Source of the DNA: Anaerozeibacter quisquiliarum
Lineage (GTDB): Bacteria > Bacillota > Clostridia > Christensenellales > Aristaeellaceae
Length of the DNA stretch: 35,510 nucleotides
Direction: 5' to 3' (one strand)
Assembly (NCBI GenBank): GCA_051162045.1
Contig: JBISDI010000040.1
Part shown: one piece after another, positions 29,343 through 35,510 of the stretch
Numbering within the stretch: position 1 is the first letter of the stretch
How the letters are laid out: each line of letters starts with the position of its first letter
Made by a program: the position numbers and the translations under genes
The notes under the pieces: generated by a model
What the model saw: the letters and a program-made list of their open reading frames with translations, nothing else
Databases searched by the model: none
Told to the model about the DNA's origin: nothing

Positions 29343-30098
29343 TTGACAGGCATCGACGTGCGCCGCGCCTTTGGCCTTCAATTGGTGCTCGCGGCGCTGC
29401 TGTACTGCGCTCAATACCTGATCGGCGTGGGCTACGAAATCACGACGGGGCCGTACGACGTATACGTCTCGTTTGAGAACGGCCGGCTGTTCAGTTACCT
29501 GGTGTGGCTCGCGCCTGCGCTGGCGGCGCTGCCGTTCTCCACCAGTTTCTCGGCCGACTGGAAGAGCCGCTCGATCACCGCTCAATGGCTGCGCGCGGGT
29601 CGGCGGACATACATGCGGTCCAAGCTGATTGGCGCCGCGCTGACCGGCGGCTTGGCGTGCGCGGGCGGACTCATCCTGTTTTACCTGGCGCTGTTGCCGG
29701 GCGGACACACGGATTATTACGAAGCTGCGTTTGAATCGGTCGGCGGCATGATGGAGGTATTGCTCAATGGGCAGCCCGTCCAGTACCTGGCGGGCCTCGC
29801 GGTGCTCAAATGGCTGGAGGGCGCGTATTACGGGGCGGCGGCGCTGGCGTTTTCTGCCTTTTGCCCCAACGTATATCTCGTGTTGTGTTTCCCCATCTTC
29901 ATGCATCGACTCACATCGGCACTGATGCGGTGGTGGCAGGCGCCGCGATGGATGAACTTGGCCATGTTGGGCAACGGGGAGATCGGGCTTGCGCTCTGGC
30001 CGACCCTGGGCGTAGGCGCGGCTGTGTTTTTGCCGCTGATTGTGCTCGGCTCGGCCGTGTTCGCGCTGGGCGTCAGGAGGAGGCTGGAGCATGGATAA
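29343..30098 (+). CDS. ABC transporter membrane subunit 1
   Basis: The product is 251 residues with about six hydrophobic segments: LVLAALLYCAQYLIGVGY, YLVWLAPALAALPFSTSF, GGLACAGGLILFYLALLPG, a central pair, and AVFLPLIVLGSAVFALGV. TSFSADWKSRSITAQWLRAG after the second helix resembles the cytosolic coupling segment of ABC-2-type permeases. The start is TTG at 29343 with GGGGCGG upstream; no ATG fits. The stop overlaps the next gene's start region by 8 bases. It likely pairs with subunit 2 and the ATPase downstream. Confidence 0.75.
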   Translation: MTGIDVRRAFGLQLVLAALLYCAQYLIGVGYEITTGPYDVYVSFENGRLFSYLVWLAPALAALPFSTSFSADWKSRSITAQWLRAGRRTYMRSKLIGAALTGGLACAGGLILFYLALLPGGHTDYYEAAFESVGGMMEVLLNGQPVQYLAGLAVLKWLEGAYYGAAALAFSAFCPNVYLVLCFPIFMHRLTSALMRWWQAPRWMNLAMLGNGEIGLALWPTLGVGAAVFLPLIVLGSAVFALGVRRRLEHG

Positions 30099-30954
30099 AT
30101 GCAACCGGGCGGTGAAGTGCGCGCTGTACAGCCTGCGCAAGCTGTTTACCAAGCCGAAAGGCCTGGCGATCCTGTTGTTTGTGGGGCTATACCTGGAGTC
30201 GGTTTGCCAGCCGTTGCGCGCGTTCTTGACGACGCACGGCGAATCGGTCAATGGGTTTGGATGGTTCGCGTTCTTGCTATCAGATTCCATGTTTGGAACG
30301 ATTGCCGGAATAGGGCTCATGCTGTTGCTGGGCGACGCGCCGTTTTATGACGAGGCGCAGCCCTACGTGCTGCTGCGCGGGGGTAAGGGGCCATGGGTAA
30401 CGGGCCAGATCCTGTATATCTTTGGGGTGACGGCGCTATATCTGTTGGTGCTGGTGGTGATGGAGCACATGGTCCTGGCGCCGCGCGTCGTGTACGACGC
30501 GCCCTGGGGGCGCGCGCTGCGCACGCTGGCCGAAACGCCCCAGGCGGCGTACGACCATGGACTGGGGATGCAACTGCCGGGCGTCATCGTCAGTCAATGG
30601 TCGCCCAGGCGCGCATTTTTGTTTTCGCTCATCCTGCGCTGGATCGCCTACGTCAGTTGCGCGCTGATCATGTTCACGCTCAACCTGACGCTGCGCAACA
30701 AGCTGGGCCTCATGGCCGCCTCGCTGTTGCTGCTGTTGGACCCCCTCATCGATACTTCTTTGCCCTACGTGTATTTCATCGTGTCCCCGGTTTCGCTGTC
30801 GCGGTTGTGCAACGTGGACTTTGGCTACAATCCCTACCTCGTGGATGTGGAGCCTTCGATGATGGTGCTGTGCGGGGTATTCGCGGTGCTCGTGATGCTG
30901 GCGTCGTTTTGCGGCAGGCGGTGCGACCTGGTGAGTGCTTCGCAGCGAGACTAA
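30091..30954 (+). CDS. ABC transporter membrane subunit 2
   Basis: The product is 287 residues with about six membrane segments (GLAILLFVGLYLESV, FGTIAGIGLMLLLG, ILYIFGVTALYLLVLVVMEH, ILRWIAYVSCALIMFTLNL, LGLMAASLLLLLDPL, LCGVFAVLVMLASF). EAQPYVLLRGGKGPWVTGQI in the first half looks like a cytosolic coupling segment comparable to that of subunit 1. The start at 30091 has AGGAGG about 7 bases upstream and lies inside the end of the previous gene, so translation is coupled. It is followed 14 bases later by the ATPase. The substrate is unknown. Confidence 0.72.
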   Translation: MDKCNRAVKCALYSLRKLFTKPKGLAILLFVGLYLESVCQPLRAFLTTHGESVNGFGWFAFLLSDSMFGTIAGIGLMLLLGDAPFYDEAQPYVLLRGGKGPWVTGQILYIFGVTALYLLVLVVMEHMVLAPRVVYDAPWGRALRTLAETPQAAYDHGLGMQLPGVIVSQWSPRRAFLFSLILRWIAYVSCALIMFTLNLTLRNKLGLMAASLLLLLDPLIDTSLPYVYFIVSPVSLSRLCNVDFGYNPYLVDVEPSMMVLCGVFAVLVMLASFCGRRCDLVSASQRD

Positions 30955-30968
30955 AGGAGGGTTGGCGG

Positions 30969-31598
30969 ATGATCGACGTGAACCACCTCGTCAAGCGATA
31001 CGGACAGGCGGCGGTGCTCAATGACGTGACCGTTCAATTCGAACGCGAAAAGATTCACGGCTTGATCGGGCGCAATGGATCGGGCAAGACAATGCTCATC
31101 CGGTGCATCTGCGGACTGATCCGGCCCACGTCCGGCACGATCACGGTCGACGGCGCGCGGGTCGTGGACGGCGTCATCCCCAAGAACCTGGGCGCCATTG
31201 TAGAGACACCAGGGTTTTTGCCATATTATTCAGGGATGCGTAACTTATCGCTGTTGGCCAGCATTCAAAAGCGCGTCGAGAAAACGATCGTGCAAGAGGC
31301 CATGCGCATGGTGGGACTCGACCCAGGCAGCAGGAAATGGGTGAGCAAGTATTCCATGGGCATGAAGCAGCGCTTAGGCATCGCGCAGGCTGTCATGGAG
31401 GACCCGGACCTGTTGCTGCTCGACGAGCCCATGAACGGTCTGGACAATGCAGGGGTTAAGGACATGCGCGCACTGTTCAAAGCGTTGAGGGCGCGGGGCA
31501 AGACCATACTGCTTGCCAGCCATAACCTCCAAGACATCGAGGAGCTTTGCGATACGGTTTGCGAAATGGATTTGGGCACGTTGACCCGAGTCCGGTAG
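30969..31598 (+). CDS. ABC transporter ATP-binding protein
   Basis: The product is 209 residues, a compact ABC-2-type ATPase. Walker A is GRNGSGKT (34-41), the Q-loop region reads ETPGFLPYYSG with Glu in place of Gln, the signature is degenerate as YSMGMKQRLG (128-137), Walker B is LLLLDEPMNGLD (148-159), and the H-loop His is H185 in ASHN. This form, with MGMKQR, is common in exporters of lantibiotic-immunity and bacitracin-resistance type. The start at 30969 has AAAGGAGGG upstream. It powers the two membrane subunits encoded just before. It is the last gene of the cassette. Confidence 0.93.
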   Translation: MIDVNHLVKRYGQAAVLNDVTVQFEREKIHGLIGRNGSGKTMLIRCICGLIRPTSGTITVDGARVVDGVIPKNLGAIVETPGFLPYYSGMRNLSLLASIQKRVEKTIVQEAMRMVGLDPGSRKWVSKYSMGMKQRLGIAQAVMEDPDLLLLDEPMNGLDNAGVKDMRALFKALRARGKTILLASHNLQDIEELCDTVCEMDLGTLTRVR

Positions 31599-31629
31599 CG
31601 CTTAGACGGACCGCCCATCGTTTATTCCC

Positions 31630-31653
31630 GCCCGTCACCGGAATGTTGCGGGC
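31630..31653 (+). terminator. possible terminator of the ABC cassette
   Basis: A 5-bp stem GCCCG/CGGGC with a 14-base loop is followed by CTTTGTT, 32 bases after the ATPase stop. The stem is weak. Confidence 0.35.
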
Positions 31654-31690
31654 CTTTGTTGATCTCCACGATAGGTCGCCAAAGATTAAT

Positions 31691-31719
31691 TTGACAAATT
31701 CCGTCCATAATGATATCCT
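31691..31719 (+). promoter_or_regulatory. promoter of the L7Ae-rpsL-rpsG-fusA-tuf operon
   Basis: TTGACA (31691-31696, perfect) and TATCCT (31714-31719, 4 of 6) are 17 bases apart, with start about 25 bases before the L7Ae-family gene. It would allow the ribosomal genes to be transcribed independently of rpoBC. Confidence 0.7.
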
Positions 31720-31749
31720 GTTTAGGTTCGATAATGAGGAGGTCTGGTC

Positions 31750-31989
31750 ATGGAAAGCTTGTCCGGCCCCGGGGCGGTCGTCGGGACGCGCCGGTTGGAA
31801 AAGGCCATCGAGGCCGACCGCGTGGCGGTCGCCTATGTGGCCGACGACGCCGACCTGATGATTAAAAACCGGCTGAACGCGCTGTGCGCGCGCCACGGCG
31901 TGCGCGTGGTGGGGGTCGCTTCCATGACGGAGCTCGGCAAGGCTTGCGGCATCGACGTGCCCTCGGCTTCGGCGGGCCTGCTCAAATAG
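31750..31989 (+). CDS. L7Ae/L30e-family ribosomal protein (YbxF-like)
   Basis: The product is 79 residues, the size of the Firmicutes L7Ae-like proteins that bind kink-turn RNA. The fold pattern is present: VVGTRRLEKAIEADRVAVAY, VADDADLMIKNRLNALCARH and VRVVGVASMTELGKACGIDV. It always sits before rpsL in many Firmicutes, which supports the call. The start at 31750 has GAGGAGG about 7 bases upstream. Its exact role in the ribosome or in RNA binding is not settled. Confidence 0.88.
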   Translation: MESLSGPGAVVGTRRLEKAIEADRVAVAYVADDADLMIKNRLNALCARHGVRVVGVASMTELGKACGIDVPSASAGLLK

Positions 31990-32068
31990 GTTATCCTTTG
32001 CCTACAACGCTTCCTGGGGTTGAGGGAGTGCATATAGGATATCTAAAGAATCTCAAGGAGGTGCTTCC

Positions 32069-32443
32069 ATGCCCACGATCAACCAATTGATCCGCAAGGG
32101 TAGGGAAAAAGTGACCAGCAAGTCGGGCTCGCCCATTCTGCAAAAGTGCCCGCAGAAGCGCGGTGTATGCCTTTCCGTTAAGACGCTGACGCCCAAGAAG
32201 CCCAACTCGGCGCTTCGCAAGATCGCGCGCGTTCGCCTGACGAACATGATCGAAGGCACGTGCTACATCCCGGGCATCGGCCACAACCTGCAGGAGCACT
32301 CCGTCGTGCTGATCCGCGGCGGCAAGGTGCGCGACCTGCCGGGTGTGCGCTACCACATCGTCCGCGGCGCGCTCGACGCGGCCGGCGTTGCCAAGCGCAT
32401 GCAGAGCCGTTCCCTCTACGGTGCGAAGCGGCCCAAGAAGTAA
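32069..32443 (+). CDS. rpsL: 30S ribosomal protein S12
   Basis: The product is 124 residues, the E. coli-like length without the insertion found in Bacillus. S12 sits at the decoding centre. MPTINQLIRKGREKV opens the protein; TPKKPNSALRK and GGKVRDLPGVRYH contain the two Lys residues whose change gives streptomycin resistance elsewhere, and both are wild type here. The SD is AAGGAGG. It lies 79 bases after the L7Ae-family gene. Confidence 0.99.
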   Translation: MPTINQLIRKGREKVTSKSGSPILQKCPQKRGVCLSVKTLTPKKPNSALRKIARVRLTNMIEGTCYIPGIGHNLQEHSVVLIRGGKVRDLPGVRYHIVRGALDAAGVAKRMQSRSLYGAKRPKK

Positions 32444-32684
32444 CGCGGCAGCCGTTGACCCATTTCCGAATGAGTCATCGGTTACCTTGGCGAACGGCGG
32501 CTGCAGGGCCGCGCCCGTGAGTCCAAAGGGTCTGAAGGAACGCGGACCGGATGGACAGGCGAGCGTGCGCCGCAAGGCTCGGACAGCGCCAACTGTTCGG
32601 GCGGCCTCTTTCGCTTAACTTTCTTTCGGAGCATCGCAGTTTTGCCGCGCCCGGCGCGGCCATTAGAAAGAGGAGGGAAATCCC
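32444..32684 (+). other. 241-base rpsL-rpsG spacer with secondary structure
   Basis: No open frame with an SD is seen. GCAGCCGTT (32448-32456) can pair with AACGGCGGCTGC (32493-32504), with a 3-base bulge, around a loop that itself contains CCGA/TCGG. In E. coli the corresponding spacer binds S7 for feedback control; whether that applies here is untested. Confidence 0.4.
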
Positions 32685-33155
32685 ATGCCCCGACGTGGTT
32701 TTATTCCGAAGCGCGAAGTGCTTACGGATCCCGTATACGGTTCGGTCACCGTGACCAAGTTGATTAACCAGATCATGTACGACGGCAAGCGCGGCGTCGC
32801 GCAGGCGGTGTGCTACGGCGCGTTTGAGACGGTCGCAGCCAAGACCGGCAAGGACGCCACCGAGGTGTTTAACCAGGCGCTCGCCAACATCATGCCCGCG
32901 CTCGAAGTCAAGGCGCGCCGCGTGGGCGGCACCACCTACCAGGTGCCCGTCGAGATTCGGCCCGAGCGCCGCCAGACGCTGGCGCTGCGTTGGCTGGTTA
33001 CGTTCAGCCGCAAGCGCGGCGAGCGCGCGATGGCCGACCGCCTGGCCGGCGAGATCATGGACGCCGCGAACAACGCCGGCAACGCCGTGAAGCGCCGCGA
33101 GGACATGCACAAGATGGCGGAAGCGAACAAGGCGTTCGCCCACTACCGCTGGTGA
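32685..33155 (+). CDS. rpsG: 30S ribosomal protein S7
   Basis: The product is 156 residues, full length. S7 initiates assembly of the 30S head and contacts E-site tRNA. It begins MPRRGFIPKREVLTDPVYGS and has KVTKLINQIM-like YGSVTVTKLINQIMYDGKRG, QVPVEIRPERRQTLALRWLV and the C-terminal KREDMHKMAEANKAFAHYRW. AGAGGAGGG precedes the ATG. It is followed by fusA after 84 bases. Confidence 0.98.
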   Translation: MPRRGFIPKREVLTDPVYGSVTVTKLINQIMYDGKRGVAQAVCYGAFETVAAKTGKDATEVFNQALANIMPALEVKARRVGGTTYQVPVEIRPERRQTLALRWLVTFSRKRGERAMADRLAGEIMDAANNAGNAVKRREDMHKMAEANKAFAHYRW

Positions 33156-33239
33156 TTCGATACCTGGCAATTGGAGAAACTGTGTGAATAAAGGCAGAAA
33201 GCAAGCGCAACACTCTCTCAGGGAAGGAGGATGACGACT

Positions 33240-35303
33240 ATGGCGAAGACCCATGAACTGACAAACGTGCGCAACATCGGCATTATGGCGCACATCGACG
33301 CCGGCAAGACCACGACCACGGAGCGCATCTTGTTCTATACCGGGCGCGTGCACCGCGTGGGCGAGACCCACGAAGGCAGCGCGACCATGGACTGGATGCA
33401 GCAGGAGCAGGAGCGCGGCATCACGATCACGTCGGCCGCGACCACCTGTGCGTGGCGCGATCATCAGATCAACATCATCGACACGCCGGGCCACGTGGAC
33501 TTCACCGTCGAGGTCGAGCGTTCTCTCCGGGTGCTGGACGGCGCGGTGGCGGTGTTTTGCGCCAAGGGCGGCGTCGAGCCCCAGTCCGAGACCGTGTGGC
33601 GTCAGGCTACCAAGTACGGCGTACCCCGGCTCGCCTACATCAACAAGATGGACATCACCGGCGCGGACTTTTTCCGCGTGGTGGACATGATGAAGGAGCG
33701 TCTGGGCGCAAACGCGGTGCCGATCCAGATCCCGATCGGTGCGGAGGGCTCGTTCAGGGGCATGATCGACCTCATGAAGATGAAGGCCGAGATCTATACC
33801 GACGAGATGGGCACCACGCACGACGAGACCGACATACCCGATGATTTGAAGGACGAGGCCGAGCTCTATCGCTCGGCGCTGATCGAGTCGGTCGCGGAGA
33901 CCGACGATGCCCTGATGGAGAAGTACCTGGAGGGCGAGATGCCCGGCAACCAGGAGATGATGACGGCGCTGCGCGCGGCCACGATCGCGGGCAAGATCAC
34001 GCCGGTTTTGTGCGGCACATCCTACCGCAACAAGGGCGTGCAGCCGCTGCTCGACGCGATCATCGACTTTTTGCCCTCGCCGATCGATATCCCTCCGGTG
34101 CAGGGCGTAAAGCCCGGAACCGACGAGGTCATCGAGCGCGAGGCCGACGTGGACGGCGCCTTCTCGGGGCTGGCCTTCAAGGTGATGGCCGACCCGTTTG
34201 TAGGCAAGCTGGTGTTTATGCGCGTCTATTCGGGCAAGCTCTCATCAGGCAGCTACATCTACAACACGACCAAGGGCAAGCGCGAGCGCGTGGGGCGTAT
34301 CCTGCGCATGCACGCCAACCACCGCGAGGACGTGGAAGAAATGCGCGCGGGCGATATCGTGGGCATCGTGGGCTTCCGCGACACCACGACCGGCGACACA
34401 GTGTGCGACGACAAGAACCCGATCATCCTCGAGAGCATGGAATTCCCGGATCCGGTTATTCGCGTCGCGATCGAGCCCAAGACCAAGGCCGGCCAGGATA
34501 AGATGACGCTGGCGCTGGTGCGGCTGGCCGAGGAAGACCCGACGTTCAAGACCTACTCCGACGAGAACACCGGCCAGACCATCATCGCGGGCATGGGCGA
34601 GCTGCACCTCGAGATCATCGTCGATCGGCTGCTGCGCGAGTTCAAGGTGGAGGCGACGGTCGGCAAGCCCCAGGTGGCCTACAAGGAGTGCATCCGCAAG
34701 GCCGCCAAGGCGGAGGGGCGCTACGTGCGCCAGACCGGCGGTCACGGTCAGTTCGGCCATTGCTGGATCGAGCTTCAACCGCGCAAGCCGGGCGAGGGCT
34801 ACGAGTTCATCAACAAGATCGTGGGCGGCGTGATCCCGAAGGAGTACATCCCGGCGATCGACGCGGGCATCCGCGAGGCCTGCATGAGCGGCATCCTGGG
34901 CGGACACGAGGTGGTCGACTTCTCGGCCACGGTGTACGACGGCAGCTACCACGACGTGGACTCCAGCGAGATCGCATTCAAGATCGCGGGCTCGATGGCA
35001 TTCAAGGAAGCGCTGCAGAAGGCCGACCCCGCGCTGCTCGAACCCATGATGCGCGTCGAAGTGGTCGTCCCCGACGACTACATGGGCGACGTCATCGGCG
35101 ATTTGAATTCCCGCCGCGGGCGCGTGGCCGCGACCAATGCGCACGCCGGCCTGCAGTCGATCGACTGCATCGTGCCGCTGAGCGAGATGTTCGGCTACGC
35201 GACCGAGCTGCGCTCGCGCACGCAGGGGCGCGGCACCTACTCGATGCAGTTTGAGCATTACGAAGAAGTGCCCAAGAACATCGCGGCCAAGATACTGGGC
35301 TGA
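33240..35303 (+). CDS. fusA: translation elongation factor G
   Basis: The product is 687 residues. It is the GTPase that drives ribosomal translocation. The G domain has P-loop AHIDAGKTTTTERIL, RGITITSAATT (switch 1), DTPGHVDFTVEVERSLRVLD (G3) and NKMD (G4). Domain II starts near AFSGLAFKVMADPFVGKL. Domain III has GMGELHLEIIVDRLLREF and domain IV YVRQTGGHGQFGHCWIEL. It ends in domain V with DLNSRRGRV and TYSMQFEHYEEVP. Two ATGs are possible: 33231 abuts the SD GGAGG directly; 33240 lies 9 bases from it and is chosen. The fit is to canonical EF-G 1. Confidence 0.98.
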   Translation: MAKTHELTNVRNIGIMAHIDAGKTTTTERILFYTGRVHRVGETHEGSATMDWMQQEQERGITITSAATTCAWRDHQINIIDTPGHVDFTVEVERSLRVLDGAVAVFCAKGGVEPQSETVWRQATKYGVPRLAYINKMDITGADFFRVVDMMKERLGANAVPIQIPIGAEGSFRGMIDLMKMKAEIYTDEMGTTHDETDIPDDLKDEAELYRSALIESVAETDDALMEKYLEGEMPGNQEMMTALRAATIAGKITPVLCGTSYRNKGVQPLLDAIIDFLPSPIDIPPVQGVKPGTDEVIEREADVDGAFSGLAFKVMADPFVGKLVFMRVYSGKLSSGSYIYNTTKGKRERVGRILRMHANHREDVEEMRAGDIVGIVGFRDTTTGDTVCDDKNPIILESMEFPDPVIRVAIEPKTKAGQDKMTLALVRLAEEDPTFKTYSDENTGQTIIAGMGELHLEIIVDRLLREFKVEATVGKPQVAYKECIRKAAKAEGRYVRQTGGHGQFGHCWIELQPRKPGEGYEFINKIVGGVIPKEYIPAIDAGIREACMSGILGGHEVVDFSATVYDGSYHDVDSSEIAFKIAGSMAFKEALQKADPALLEPMMRVEVVVPDDYMGDVIGDLNSRRGRVAATNAHAGLQSIDCIVPLSEMFGYATELRSRTQGRGTYSMQFEHYEEVPKNIAAKILG

Positions 35304-35471
35304 CAGCGCCGTTGCGTAAATTCGGCTGCGGCCCGCCCTTGACCGGAATCCATTTGCACCGGCAGAGCCGGCACAAATGATTGTACATGGAGGGCTGCGA
35401 CCCTCCAAACCTCCCGGGGTTTCGTAAGCGGTGGCTCCGGGCTGACAAGACTTTAGGAGGCAACAATAGCG
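35304..35471 (+). other. structured fusA-tuf spacer
   Basis: The 168-base gap holds three successive hairpins. The first is CATTTG-CA-CCGGC/GCCGG-CA-CAAATG (35351-35379, loop AGA), the second TGGAGGG/CCCTCCA (35388-35407, 6-base loop), and the third CCCGG/CCGGG (35413-35417 with 35437-35441). None has a T-tract. GGAGG of the tuf SD follows at 35456-35460. Confidence 0.5.
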
Positions 35472-35510
35472 ATGGCGAAGGCGAAATTTGAGCGGAACAA
35501 GGTTCACGTA
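35472..35510 (+). CDS. tuf: elongation factor Tu, N-terminal 13 codons only
   Basis: The ATG at 35472 has AGGAGG 11 bases upstream and opens MAKAKFERNKVHV, the usual EF-Tu N-terminus (MAKxKFERxKxHV). The window ends here. Position after fusA is the canonical str order. Confidence 0.93.
   Translation, partial: MAKAKFERNKVHV

Overview
The window looks like the chromosome of a GC-rich member of the Bacillota, probably class Clostridia. Shine-Dalgarno sites are strong, several genes start with TTG or GTG, an Agr-type GHKL kinase/LytTR regulator pair is present, and the small L7Ae-family protein precedes rpsL as in Firmicutes str operons. A narrower placement, such as Christensenellales, would be a guess.

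Left part (1-3961): a LytTR response regulator and an AgrC-like kinase run leftward into what appears to be a broken agrB. Next come a small XRE-type DNA-binding protein, the C-terminal remnant of a phage distal tail protein, and a VOC/glyoxalase-type gene with its own promoter. This stretch looks like an eroded accessory region.

Middle (3965-17186): metabolic and housekeeping genes. These are ATP-dependent PEP carboxykinase (pckA), exonuclease III (xth), an iron-type alcohol dehydrogenase with a LacI-family regulator, an operon of MFS transporter, oligoendopeptidase F and AEC-family transporter, a PadR regulator with a secreted C45-type Ntn hydrolase, and a secreted GH3 beta-N-acetylhexosaminidase (NagZ-like). 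Intergenic gaps hold clear sigma-A-type promoters and some striking inverted repeats.

17186-19537: two unrecognised membrane-protein genes lie next to an IS256-family transposase scrap, followed by a BlaI-type repressor and a DUF4180 gene in one transcription unit under a near-consensus promoter.

Right part (20037-35510): rpoB-rpoC, then L7Ae-family protein, rpsL, rpsG, fusA and the first 13 codons of tuf. The usual rpoC to L7Ae junction is split by about 4 kb that carry a small exported protein, a larger exported protein, two ABC membrane subunits and an ABC ATPase. This ABC cassette, opened by an AT-rich island, is the most interesting system-like feature. Its gene set suggests export of, or immunity to, an exported peptide or protein, but no function can be assigned from sequence alone.

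No rRNA, tRNA or CRISPR array was seen.
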